Shown in pieces: positions 1 to 7,950 of a DNA stretch of 64,000 nt (position 1 is the stretch's first letter; each line of letters opens with the position of its first letter). The position numbers were made by a program, and so were the translations under genes. Source of the DNA: Desulfovibrio litoralis DSM 11393 (lineage in GTDB: Bacteria > Desulfobacterota > Desulfovibrionia > Desulfovibrionales > Desulfovibrionaceae); contig NZ_FRDI01000003.1 in NCBI RefSeq assembly GCF_900143255.1, positions 1-64,000 of the forward strand, written 5' to 3'. A model generated the notes under the pieces. The model saw nothing but the letters and a program-made list of their open reading frames with translations, was not told the origin of the DNA and made no database searches.

Positions 1-156
1 GTCATCTCGCAAAATGGGCTTGTAAATAATTGCGGTTTAGAAACAAAAAAGTTAGTTAACAATCGCCACCCTGGGAAAAATCCAGATAACTATTTGTATA
101 TGTTCACAATAAAATATCAGTGTTTATATTTTTCAAACAATTTATTTTTAACGAAC
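1..156. other. gene-free left edge
   Basis: This short AT-rich stretch lies downstream of moeA, which reads leftward. I see no open reading frame, tRNA or strong terminator in it. A small CTGG/CCAG inverted repeat occurs near 72-94, without a convincing T-run. Confidence 0.4.
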
Positions 157-1407
157 TTACAACAAAATAATATCATGTTCGCTACCTTGCTCAAACCCTT
201 CAAGTTCGGCAGGAATGCGTAATAAGCCTTGTGCTTCGACTAAAGTTTTGACTAAACCTGATTTTCCTTGAAGAGGATAAGCGAGCAAGGCGTTTGAATC
301 TTGTTCAAAACGCACTCTAACATAATCTTCTCTCCCTTGACGAGAGGCAACGTTTCTTGCAAGAATAGCTTTACGAGTTAGCCTGTTTTCAGCCTTAAAC
401 GCCTTTAAATCTCCTGATAAATGGCGTAAAAAAGGAAGAATTAAAATATGCATGACTACTTGCGCCGAAGTAATTTGACCGGGTAAACCAATAATAGCCT
501 TGACTCCTTTTGATGTAACGATTTTCGCAACAATCAAGGGTTTTCCCGGACTCATCGCCACACCTTGCACCAAAATTTCGGAATTTGGCAAACCGGCAAG
601 CAACTCAACCGTATAGTCATGTGTTCCAACAGAACTTCCTCCCGATAAAATCAAAACATCATGCGAGTTTAAGTTATCTAAAACAGCCGAACGTAAGGAG
701 TTAAGGTTATCAGGCACAATTCCAAGCTCTTTGGCTTCTGCTCCAATAGAGTTAACCAACGCAACCAAAGCCGGACTATTTACATCTCTGATTTGCCCTA
801 CTTTAAGTGGTTGACCTGCGGCAACAAGCTCATCTCCCGTGGATAAAATTCCCACTTTTGGTTTTTTATAAACTTTCGCTTTCATTAAACCAAGGGCAGC
901 CATAAAACCAAGTTCCTGCGGACGCAACAAAGTACCCTGTTTTAAAATACATTCGCCTTTTTTAGCGTCTTCACCTTGTAACATTATGTTATCGTTTGGA
1001 GCGAGCGAACGGCGTATTTCAATAGTTCCCGCCCCCATATTTTGGGTATGTTCAACCATAACAACCGCATCAGCACCAAGAGGCAAATAACCGCCCGTTA
1101 CAATACTTGCACACTCACCGGACTGTAATGTAAAATCAGGCACTTGAGCTATTGCAATATTTGCAACCTCTTCTAAATAAGCCGGGTTTGACTCGCTTGC
1201 ACCAAAAACATCTTGAGCCTTAACCGCATAACCGTCCATCGAAGAACGGGCAAGTTTAGGTAAATCTTCGCTCGCATAAAGGTCTTCCGCCAAGTAACAA
1301 GTTAAAATATTTTTAAAATCATCTTCAACAAAATCAAGTTGAGGAAAAGTTTCCAAAATATTTTGACATGCCTGTACTGAAATTACATTAAAAAAAGTTT
1401 TTTTCAT
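157..1407 (-). CDS. moeA: molybdopterin molybdenumtransferase MoeA
   Basis: This 416-residue protein has normal MoeA length (about 410). It would insert molybdate (or tungstate) into adenylylated molybdopterin, the last common step of Mo/W cofactor synthesis in the cytoplasm. The N-terminal part carries the family motif SSMDGYAV (residues 55-62). The central MPT-binding domain has a GILSTGDELV motif near residue 185 and an LSGGSSVGTHDYT motif near 254. A C-terminal beta domain follows. It stands alone on the minus strand, away from the mogA-like gene at 22.9 kb and the tungstate-type permease at 8.4 kb, so cofactor genes are dispersed here. Confidence 0.95.
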   Translation of the reverse strand: MKKTFFNVISVQACQNILETFPQLDFVEDDFKNILTCYLAEDLYASEDLPKLARSSMDGYAVKAQDVFGASESNPAYLEEVANIAIAQVPDFTLQSGECASIVTGGYLPLGADAVVMVEHTQNMGAGTIEIRRSLAPNDNIMLQGEDAKKGECILKQGTLLRPQELGFMAALGLMKAKVYKKPKVGILSTGDELVAAGQPLKVGQIRDVNSPALVALVNSIGAEAKELGIVPDNLNSLRSAVLDNLNSHDVLILSGGSSVGTHDYTVELLAGLPNSEILVQGVAMSPGKPLIVAKIVTSKGVKAIIGLPGQITSAQVVMHILILPFLRHLSGDLKAFKAENRLTRKAILARNVASRQGREDYVRVRFEQDSNALLAYPLQGKSGLVKTLVEAQGLLRIPAELEGFEQGSEHDIILL

Positions 1408-1707
1408 AAAATATAACCCTAAATATCTATAATTTTAACTGTTTTATCTTTATTATATAAGCTAAGAATAGAACAAAAATAAGTTTCAATAAAACTAAAA
1501 AACATCACTCTTTACCCAAGCTTTTATAAATCAAAAAATATTCTAGTAAATCCTATAGTTACGGAATCTGTAAAATTGTATATAAATACGGCGTAAAAGG
1601 AGAATAATAAGTATTTATACAATACATAAAACCAATAAAAAACAATACAAAATTTATTCCCGTTACAAACAATAGATTTTTCAAAAAATCTTTCAAATAT
1701 AAAAAAA
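1408..1707. other. intergenic region between moeA and cysK
   Basis: This is 300 bases of very AT-rich DNA that must hold the moeA promoter (minus strand, right of 1407) and the end of the cysK transcript. A small AGATTTT/AAAATCT hairpin at 1674-1691, just beyond the cysK stop, may help termination, but it is weak. The open frame across 1524-1769 is a low-complexity shadow overlapping cysK, not a gene. Confidence 0.45.
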
Positions 1708-2634
1708 TTACACCGCAAATAGCTCAGTGGATAAATAACGTTCTGCGGAATCACAAGCAATAAACACAATTGTTTTATGTAAATCTTTATAGCGTCTAGC
1801 TAACTCTAAAGCCGCAAACATATTGGCTCCGCTTGAAATTCCCGCTAAAATTCCTTCTTCCAACATAAGCCGTTTGGCATATTCAATAGCCATATCACTC
1901 GGCACGGCAATAACATCATCAAGCAAGGAACGGTCAAGAATACTTGGAATAAACCCCGCACCTATACCTTGAATTTTATGAGGTCCTGCTCCTTTGCCTG
2001 ATAAAACAGCAGATTCCGCAGGTTCAACAGCAACTATTTCTATATTGGGGTTAAGCTCTTTTAAGCGTAAACCAATACCGCTAATTGTTCCGCCTGTTCC
2101 TGCTCCGCTAACAAATATATCAACCTTTCCCTCGGTATCATGCCAAATTTCCTCTGCGGTGGTTGAATAATGAGTCATCGAATTGGAAAGATTATTAAAT
2201 TGATCTAACATAACCGCATTAGGTATCGCTTTAGTCAGCTCTATCGCCTTATTAATAGCACCATTGACACCATGTTCCGCCGGAGTCAAAAATAAAGAGG
2301 CTCCTAGCCCTTTCATTAAGATTTTACGCTCATTACTCATATGTTCGGGCATAACAATAATCAGCTTATAACCTTTAAGAGAGGCAACAAAAGCAAGCCC
2401 TATCCCGGTATTACCACTTGTCGGTTCTACTATTGTATCACCAGGTTTTAAAAGTCCTTTTTTTTCTGCGTCTTCGATCATGCCAAGTGCGATACGATCT
2501 TTAACGGAATTAGCCGGGTTATAATATTCAAGCTTAGCAAATATCTTAGTTTGATCAAGACCTTTTGATAGTTGATTAATCTGAACCATAGGTGTTTTAC
2601 CAATAAGCTCAAGCATATTATTATAAACAGCCAT
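1708..2634 (-). CDS. cysK: cysteine synthase A (O-acetylserine sulfhydrylase)
   Basis: This 308-residue PLP enzyme converts O-acetylserine and sulfide to cysteine in the cytoplasm. The PLP-binding lysine is K45 in the NPANSVKDRIA motif. The substrate loop PTSGNTGIG lies at 71-79. The glycine/serine phosphate loop GAGTGGTISG is near 177, and the C-terminal GISSGAN motif is present. Length is typical of CysK/CysM; the motifs fit CysK better, but CysM cannot be excluded by eye. A GGAG ribosome binding site precedes the ATG. The gene is monocistronic by spacing. Confidence 0.93.
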   Translation of the reverse strand: MAVYNNMLELIGKTPMVQINQLSKGLDQTKIFAKLEYYNPANSVKDRIALGMIEDAEKKGLLKPGDTIVEPTSGNTGIGLAFVASLKGYKLIIVMPEHMSNERKILMKGLGASLFLTPAEHGVNGAINKAIELTKAIPNAVMLDQFNNLSNSMTHYSTTAEEIWHDTEGKVDIFVSGAGTGGTISGIGLRLKELNPNIEIVAVEPAESAVLSGKGAGPHKIQGIGAGFIPSILDRSLLDDVIAVPSDMAIEYAKRLMLEEGILAGISSGANMFAALELARRYKDLHKTIVFIACDSAERYLSTELFAV

Positions 2635-2714
2635 GAATACTCCTGAAATATTTATATTTTTTAACCAAACTTTAATCTGATTATCAACTTAATATAAAAC
2701 TTTAAACGAACTCT

Positions 2715-3188
2715 CTAAATTAGCCTATCAAAAATAATATTATAAACCTTTCTAATATCTAACGAAACTTGCAAACGATAACGTTTTTGATCGCCATCGC
2801 CCAAAGTAAAAAGATCAACCAAATAAGTTGCCACTTCATAAAAATCGTTGTTCTTTTTATGACTGAGTATTTCATTATATACTTGGATACGTTCAAGAAT
2901 CACTTTATTTTGAGACATATCGCTTTGCAAGCGTTCTGTAAAAGACTCAAAGCAATGTTCGGCAATTGTAGGAAAAGATTGTTCCAATGCCAGTTTCCAT
3001 AAAATAACAGCGAGAGCAAAAAATTCAGTTTTTGCTTTGTTGCGTTTAAAAATATTCCAACGTGAAATATTCAAGCTGTCAATCAACACATGAAAATCAA
3101 GCCCTTCAAGCAATAATTGAAAGCGATCTGACAAATCACTGCAATCATAAGAATGACAAACTTCAACGTTGACGCTTTCTTGCATCAT
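2715..3188 (-). CDS. hypothetical protein, helical, 157 residues
   Basis: I do not recognise this family. The 157-residue protein has no signal peptide or membrane segment. It reads as a mostly alpha-helical cytoplasmic protein, with charged C-terminal residues (DGDQKRYRLQVSLDIRKVYN). There are two cysteines in the first 16 residues (C11, C15). It sits alone between cysK and cbiC, both on the same strand; the gaps (80 and 174 bases) are too large to argue for an operon. Codon use is like its neighbours, and there is no overlapping better frame on the other strand. Confidence 0.6.
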   Translation of the reverse strand: MMQESVNVEVCHSYDCSDLSDRFQLLLEGLDFHVLIDSLNISRWNIFKRNKAKTEFFALAVILWKLALEQSFPTIAEHCFESFTERLQSDMSQNKVILERIQVYNEILSHKKNNDFYEVATYLVDLFTLGDGDQKRYRLQVSLDIRKVYNIIFDRLI

Positions 3189-3303
3189 TCAACTAAACCC
3201 CATAATAGACTAGAAAATATTATAAACACAAAAAACAAACAAAAACAGCTTTCATTACCACAACTTACATCTCAAAGCTGCGTCTCGCAGAGTAGCAAGT
3301 TCG

Positions 3304-3328
3304 TTTATAAAGTGCAAGTCTTTATAAA
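3304..3328. terminator. 9-bp hairpin downstream of cbiC
   Basis: TTTATAAAG at 3304-3312 pairs perfectly with CTTTATAAA at 3320-3328 around a 7-base loop. It lies in the 174-base gap after the cbiC stop. There is no T-run on the correct side for the minus strand, so its role as a terminator is uncertain. Confidence 0.3.
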
Positions 3329-3362
3329 AAAAGTATGAAAATACCTTTAGCCAAAAATTGTT

Positions 3363-4022
3363 TTAACCTCTTAGTGCAAGTTCGGCAAGTGCATTTACCG
3401 TTGCAGCTGCAAGCGTCGATCCCCCTTTGCGTCCTTTAAGCGTTAAATAGGGAACTTTATTTTGTTTGCATAAAAACTCTTTTGATTCAGAAGCGTTAAC
3501 AAACCCCACGGGCAAGCCAATAATTAAACGAGGCAAATTATCTTCCGACGTTTCGTTAATAAGCTCAACAAGACGAATTAAAGCTGTCGGTGCGTTACCT
3601 ATTGCCCAAATAACATTTTGATTTTTTTCAATCTGTGTTTTTTGCCAAGCAAGCTCAACCGCCGCACAAGAACGAGTAGAGTTTAACTCTTTCGCTCTTT
3701 CAACCACCTGAGGCAAAGATAAAATTGACTCAACTTTAACATTTAGGCGATCAAGGCGAAAGCGAGACATACCAACCTTTGCCATTTCTGTATCGGTATA
3801 AATGATACAAGCACTTTTCAAAGCGTTAATTCCCGCTTTAATCGCAAGATCAGGCAATTCCAAGTGGTTCAAAATATCAAAATCAGCCGTGCTGTGTATA
3901 AGCCTTCTGGCTATTTCCCATGCCGCACCCTGGAAAGGTTTTGGGTTTACTTCAGAGTCAATAATGGCAAAAGAAGCTTCTTCTATAGAACTTGGAGTGG
4001 TAAATGGTTGAAATTTCATCAT
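3363..4022 (-). CDS. cbiC: precorrin-8X / cobalt-precorrin-8 methylmutase
   Basis: This 219-residue enzyme moves the C-11 methyl group to C-12, producing (cobalt-)hydrogenobyrinate or cobyrinate. The catalytic histidine is H43 in the RRLIHSTADFD motif, matching the CobH/CbiC active site. Other family blocks include ACIIYTDTEMAK near 90, VIWAIGNAPTAL near 137 and LIIGLPVGFVNASESKE near 165. It lies 65 bases downstream of cobB on the same strand and probably shares its transcript. Two adjacent Met codons make the start uncertain by one residue. Because the nearby cbiK is the anaerobic-type chelatase, the cobalt-containing substrate is more likely. Confidence 0.93.
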   Translation of the reverse strand: MMKFQPFTTPSSIEEASFAIIDSEVNPKPFQGAAWEIARRLIHSTADFDILNHLELPDLAIKAGINALKSACIIYTDTEMAKVGMSRFRLDRLNVKVESILSLPQVVERAKELNSTRSCAAVELAWQKTQIEKNQNVIWAIGNAPTALIRLVELINETSEDNLPRLIIGLPVGFVNASESKEFLCKQNKVPYLTLKGRKGGSTLAAATVNALAELALRG

Positions 4023-4087
4023 AAAAAACTACTTACTTATATATTAAAAGATTATCCGTCTCGTTAAACAAAAAATCATACAACATA

Positions 4088-5662
4088 TTAAAAAACATCA
4101 GTTTTTTTACACAATTGCACAAAATTTTCCGCAATATTGTCTTTTTCATTACACATTAAGTGCATAAAACCACCTGCATTATACGTTCCGCTTTTAACAC
4201 AAGCTACAATCTTTTTTTCTTCTACTTGAGTTCCGTTATAATTTGTTAAAGCATATAGAGGTATAAAACCAAGTGGAAACTCAGTTTCCAAAACTTTGGA
4301 ATAATGAAACAAGTGTCCGCTTAAACAGCTATTTTTTTGAGCAACAAGAGTGGAATTTTTAAACTCGGCGTTTACATAGCCAAGCCCCTGACGCTTTTGT
4401 TCAAAAGAAAAACTTAATGGGAAATAATCGGCGAACGAAAAAAAATCTTTGCCTTGAATATAAAGACCTTTTCCCAAATAAATAAATCCGCCGCCTTCTG
4501 CCCAAACAGAAACGCCGTTATTTAACGCCTCGTTAATACTGTGTAACATATTTATATTACAGCTTAAATCTTTTGCATGCTCTTCGGTATAACCACCACC
4601 AAGTAACAGGGCATCAAGGTTATGAGGAATGTTTTTATCATTGAGCGGAGAAAAAAATTCCAACTCTGCCCCTGCTTTCATTAAAGCCTGATAATTTAAA
4701 GCATAATGGAAACAAAATGCCTTGTCTGCGGCTATTCCTATTCTCACTTTATCTTTATGAATTTTTTCCACAGGCTTTGAACCAAGACAAGACAAAGAAG
4801 TTTTGGCTCTATCATCTTTTTCATCTAAGTTTTGAGTATATTTAAACCGAGGTAAAGATTGAACAAAATCAATAAGATTAATTTCTAAGTGTGCTTCAAG
4901 CCTATCAGCTAATAAATCAAAGTAACTTTCTTCCGCAACAGCTTCAAAATTTAACCCTAAATATCGAGATTTAAGTTCAAGCTTTGACTCTTTAGGAATA
5001 AGAGCCAATAACGGAATATGCGGACAATAAACCTCAAAAGCTTCTCGAATCAGTTCTTTATGTTTTAAGCTTGCAACTTTATTGACAATCACCCCTAAAA
5101 AGTTCAATTCGGGGTCAAAGTTGACAAAACCTTGAACCATTGCTGCTATCGAATGTGCATACGAGGCTGCATCAACTACCAAAACAATAGGAATATTAAG
5201 GATTTTCGCTAAAAAACCCGCCGACCCTCTTGGAGAGGAAGAAGACTTTGCACCACCATAAACACCGTCAAACAAACCCATTGCCGCTTCAACAATATGT
5301 ACGGAACCAAGCTTTTGCGTTTGGTTTTCAGGTTTTCTTTGAAAAGGAATAAGTCCGGAAAACAAGTTATCTGCAATCTTTGTTTGCGTTCTTTCTGAAT
5401 AAAATACCTGCCTGCAACTATCTTCAGACATTAAACAAGTGTCCAAATTATAGCTTAAATTAGCCGAGGCAAAATAATGTAAAAGCGGATCAATATAATC
5501 AGGACCAGACTTAAAACCAAACAGTTGAAAATTTCGACGCTTTAAGGCCGTCATAAACGCCAAGACCAAGCTTGTCTTGCCACTGTTTGTGCTTGTGCCT
5601 GCTATCATAAAACCCGAAAAAAAATCCGAATTTGATCCACAGGCTTTTTGTGAAACATTCAT
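4088..5662 (-). CDS. cobB: cobyrinate a,c-diamide synthase, amidotransferase Cys missing
   Basis: This 524-residue two-domain protein belongs to the CobB/CbiA family, which amidates the a and c side chains of cobyrinate using ATP and glutamine. The N-terminal P-loop-like ATPase domain starts with the motif GTSTNSGKTSLV (about 23-34). The C-terminal GATase1-like domain carries GGGYTEEHA and the GHLFHYS histidine block. The nucleophile motif, normally AECGG, reads AEGGG here. Gly390 (codon 4493-4495, GGC) stands in place of the catalytic Cys (TGC), one base away. The enzyme may therefore use free ammonia, or the base may be an error. It precedes cbiC. Confidence 0.9.
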   Translation of the reverse strand: MNVSQKACGSNSDFFSGFMIAGTSTNSGKTSLVLAFMTALKRRNFQLFGFKSGPDYIDPLLHYFASANLSYNLDTCLMSEDSCRQVFYSERTQTKIADNLFSGLIPFQRKPENQTQKLGSVHIVEAAMGLFDGVYGGAKSSSSPRGSAGFLAKILNIPIVLVVDAASYAHSIAAMVQGFVNFDPELNFLGVIVNKVASLKHKELIREAFEVYCPHIPLLALIPKESKLELKSRYLGLNFEAVAEESYFDLLADRLEAHLEINLIDFVQSLPRFKYTQNLDEKDDRAKTSLSCLGSKPVEKIHKDKVRIGIAADKAFCFHYALNYQALMKAGAELEFFSPLNDKNIPHNLDALLLGGGYTEEHAKDLSCNINMLHSINEALNNGVSVWAEGGGFIYLGKGLYIQGKDFFSFADYFPLSFSFEQKRQGLGYVNAEFKNSTLVAQKNSCLSGHLFHYSKVLETEFPLGFIPLYALTNYNGTQVEEKKIVACVKSGTYNAGGFMHLMCNEKDNIAENFVQLCKKTDVF

Positions 5663-5700
5663 AAAATAAGTATCAACTAGTTAGATTTAGAGAAAAAATA

Positions 5701-5931
5701 TTATTTATTAAAAAATGCCGTAATAATTTCAGCATCACCCTCAGTAGCGACAACAGACAGGGAATTAGCCTGAGAACTACATTCAAACACACCATTTTTT
5801 AAAATCACTTTGCCTGCCGAAACCACTGTTGAATAAGGAAGTTGTTCTCTCATTTCTTCGTATTCAACTTTATCGGGAAACAAAAATGGTATTGATTTTC
5901 CTGAAAAATCTTTAAAAATCATATAACGCAT
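5701..5931 (-). CDS. hypothetical protein, 76 residues, repressor-linked
   Basis: This is a small acidic protein that I cannot assign to a family. It begins MRYMIFKDFSGKSIPFLFP and has no signal peptide or membrane segment. Its start is 22 bases downstream of the S24-type repressor stop on the same strand, so the two are likely co-transcribed. A purine-rich GAGAG lies upstream of the ATG; a second in-frame ATG follows at codon 4. It could be a cargo gene of the same phage-derived cassette or a vertically inherited Desulfovibrionaceae protein; the sequence alone does not decide. Confidence 0.6.
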   Translation of the reverse strand: MRYMIFKDFSGKSIPFLFPDKVEYEEMREQLPYSTVVSAGKVILKNGVFECSSQANSLSVVATEGDAEIITAFFNK

Positions 5932-5953
5932 ACGGCTCTCTTATTTCATTAGG

Positions 5954-6706
5954 TTAAATTTTTTTGATTACCCAAACAACTCTTCCAACAATTTCCCAGT
6001 CTTGGTCTTTGGTCTGCATTTTAAGACTAATATCTTGATAATCAAAGTCTCTGCAATCACTTCTAAACAATAAACTTTTAGGAGTCTGGAAGAAACGCCT
6101 TAAGTATAAAGAATCTTTCACCTTTAGTAAATAAACTTTATCATCAATTAATTCAACATCTTGCATATCAACAAGACAGGTATCTCCCGGACTAAATACC
6201 GGAGACATAGACCGTCCAAAAACAGAAAACAAACATAACGCATCAAGATTAAAACAAGCTTGCTGTATCCAACCAAGATTAAAAGGACATTCAACTTTTG
6301 AAATATGCTCACCATTAAGTTGTAAAAGATGATTTTCAATTGGTACAGTCGAACTTTTTTCTACACTCGGCATATATTTTTCTTTATGATTGTCAGCGTC
6401 AAATCCAAAGTAAGAGTTTGATATATTTTTATTTTTATCTGATGGCTGTGTTCTTTTTTTGTCTTTTCCACCAACGTGGCGTTGTAAAATATCATAAATT
6501 GTTATCATGTTTAAGCGTTTAGGGTGTCGGCTACCTTTTTTCCAAGCATAAATAGTACGCTCGCTTACCTTAATCAAGTTGGCAAACTCTTTTATTCCGC
6601 CGACAACACTGATTGCCTTATCTACCAACTCCACACAATTCATACTCTCAAACAAGTTACTTTTATGAGAACCAAGCTCTTTTTTGCTGATATTAATATA
6701 CTGCAT
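5954..6706 (-). CDS. S24/LexA-like transcriptional repressor with HTH
   Basis: This 250-residue phage-type regulator has an N-terminal helix-turn-helix (about 27-75, core FANLIKVSERTIYAWKKGSRHP) and a C-terminal S24 fold (about 155-250). The nucleophile Ser166 is present in GRSMSP. The general-base lysine should lie 37 residues later, as in LexA Ser119/Lys156. Position 203 is arginine instead (YLRRF), so self-cleavage is doubtful. The linker shows no clear Ala-Gly or Cys-Gly cleavage pair. It faces the small genes at 7164-8202 across a 457-base region holding palindromic sites, the layout of a lysogeny switch. It probably represses that region and itself. Confidence 0.85.
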   Translation of the reverse strand: MQYINISKKELGSHKSNLFESMNCVELVDKAISVVGGIKEFANLIKVSERTIYAWKKGSRHPKRLNMITIYDILQRHVGGKDKKRTQPSDKNKNISNSYFGFDADNHKEKYMPSVEKSSTVPIENHLLQLNGEHISKVECPFNLGWIQQACFNLDALCLFSVFGRSMSPVFSPGDTCLVDMQDVELIDDKVYLLKVKDSLYLRRFFQTPKSLLFRSDCRDFDYQDISLKMQTKDQDWEIVGRVVWVIKKI

Positions 6707-6946
6707 ACTTAATCCTTTATATATTTATCGCCTAATACAATACCATACAAATTCATCACAACACCTAATATTAATATTGTTATATAAGTATCTTAATTCA
6801 AACACCTAACAGACCACAACAGAAAAATAGTAATTTGGTTTTATAACATTTTTTACAATTAAAAAACACGCCACACATATAAATAAACAAATACTGAGAA
6901 AAAAATAAATCAACCTAAACAAAGCAAGAATATCAACAAAAACATT

Positions 6947-6956
6947 TTTGTACAAA
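6947..6956. promoter_or_regulatory. palindromic site TTTGTACAAA
   Basis: This perfect 10-base palindrome lies in the divergent control region. The same core recurs at 7027-7040 and 7845-7856, always between genes of the cassette. It is a candidate operator for the S24-type repressor; the link is by position only. Confidence 0.5.
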
Positions 6957-7020
6957 CACAGAGATTAAAGCCTTAATTTTATTAATTCTTTTAATAAATA
7001 AAAAAAATACAATAAAAAAC

Positions 7021-7049
7021 TTGACCTTTTTGTACAAAAAATGACATAT
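7021..7049 (+). promoter_or_regulatory. promoter of cassette with operator in spacer
   Basis: A -35 box TTGACC (7021-7026), a 17-base spacer and a -10-like ACATAT (7044-7049) face the gene starting at 7164. The spacer is occupied by the 14-base palindrome TTTTTGTACAAAAA (7027-7040). A protein bound there would directly block RNA polymerase. Box assignment is by eye. Confidence 0.5.
7027..7040. promoter_or_regulatory. palindromic site TTTTTGTACAAAAA
   Basis: This perfect 14-base palindrome sits between the -35 and -10 boxes of the probable cassette promoter. It is the longest of the three GTAC-centred sites in the cassette and the strongest operator candidate. Confidence 0.55.
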
Positions 7050-7163
7050 ATGTTCAGTCAATAGATATAGCTTAACATATTAAAATATAATTTTCTAGAT
7101 TTTTTTTATAGATTTTGTTCACGGTAATTCACAAATAACACATTATTATAGCAGGAGAAAAAC

Positions 7164-7421
7164 ATGAATAATACATCTAACAAAAAAACAGACGAAAATA
7201 AAATATTAGTGCGCTCAGTTAATCAGTTTGGAGATGAAATATTACGAGAATCTAACGCTAAAGGTGCATATTATAACGTTATAGAGGTAAAAGAACACCA
7301 GCTTTTATTAAACCTTTATTACGCTTGTTATACATCTTGTACACAAAACAACGAACATTTTCCCAAAGAACCGTTAAGCGCCCTAAAAGCCTGTAATCGT
7401 TTTTTCGCAGGAGAAATATAA
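7164..7421 (+). CDS. hypothetical protein, 85 residues, cassette gene 1
   Basis: I do not recognise this small protein. It has a hydrophilic N-terminus, a central block VIEVKEHQLLLNLYYACYTSC and a C-terminal block PLSALKACNRFFAGEI, with three cysteines. There is no signal peptide. A strong AGGAG lies eight bases before the ATG. Its stop overlaps the next start (TAATG at 7419-7423), so the two genes are translationally coupled. It is the first gene after the operator-bearing promoter and is probably under control of the divergent S24-type repressor. Confidence 0.7.
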   Translation: MNNTSNKKTDENKILVRSVNQFGDEILRESNAKGAYYNVIEVKEHQLLLNLYYACYTSCTQNNEHFPKEPLSALKACNRFFAGEI

Positions 7422-7825
7422 TGCAGGTCAAATGCCTTCACTGTTCCGCCGAATTTACCACAACGCCAAAAAAATACCTATCCGGGAAAAGTGTTTACTG
7501 TTCAAAAGAATGCTATAGCCAATCTCGAAAAAAAACAACAATAGTATACTGTAAATTATGCGGAAAAATTTTAAACAATCAGAAGAGAAAAAGCCGCTTA
7601 TACTGTTCTAAATCTTGTGCGGCTCAAGCCAAATTATTGAACGGAAATATCAAAAAAAAATGTCGTATGTGCAATAAAATTTTTTACGGCAAAAATATTA
7701 CAGAGCTATTTTGTTCTGCACAATGCAATTATTTATTCAATAATGGAACAGAACCTCTCGCCCCTGTCTTTATCGTTGAAGAAACGGAATATTTTCGCCA
7801 ACCTGACCCTAATCTTGGCTTTTAA
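7421..7825 (+). CDS. triple zinc-ribbon protein, cassette gene 2
   Basis: This 134-residue protein contains three consecutive four-cysteine modules: C5-X2-C8-X18-C27-X3-C31, C44-X2-C47-X14-C62-X3-C66 and C81-X2-C84-X13-C98-X3-C102. Each second half reads [YF]CSxxC, recalling TRASH/MYM-like or FCS-type zinc fingers. The protein is very basic between modules, suggesting nucleic-acid or protein binding. The last 25 residues are acidic and lack cysteines. It is translationally coupled to the upstream gene. I know no named family with this triple array, so function is open. Confidence 0.75.
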   Translation: MQVKCLHCSAEFTTTPKKYLSGKSVYCSKECYSQSRKKTTIVYCKLCGKILNNQKRKSRLYCSKSCAAQAKLLNGNIKKKCRMCNKIFYGKNITELFCSAQCNYLFNNGTEPLAPVFIVEETEYFRQPDPNLGF

Positions 7826-7844
7826 ATAAAATTTATCCAGCACA

Positions 7845-7856
7845 TTTTGTACAAAA
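7845..7856. promoter_or_regulatory. palindromic site TTTTGTACAAAA
   Basis: This perfect 12-base palindrome lies in the 125-base gap between the zinc-ribbon gene and the small HTH gene. It shares its core with the sites at 6947 and 7027 and is a candidate third operator of the S24-type repressor. Confidence 0.5.
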
Positions 7857-7950
7857 ATTATTTACAAGCTTTCTTTTTTGTTTCAATAAAACGCAACATA
7901 AAAGCATCTAACAAGCTATAACAACTTATAAAAAAATAAGGAGATTAAAA

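Larger units (their letters stand above)
6707..7163. promoter_or_regulatory. divergent control region of phage-like cassette
   Basis: This 457-base, very AT-rich region separates the S24-type repressor gene (minus) from three small plus-strand genes. It contains no gene I can support. It holds two GTAC-centred palindromes (6947-6956 and 7027-7040) and a promoter-like -35/-10 pair at 7021-7049. The repressor promoter must lie towards its left end; an AAGGAT ribosome binding site precedes the repressor ATG. Confidence 0.6.

Noticed and set aside
1524-1769. 81-codon open frame on the minus strand
   Set aside because: It overlaps the 3' end of cysK in another frame and is low-complexity, Phe/Tyr-rich translation of AT-rich DNA.
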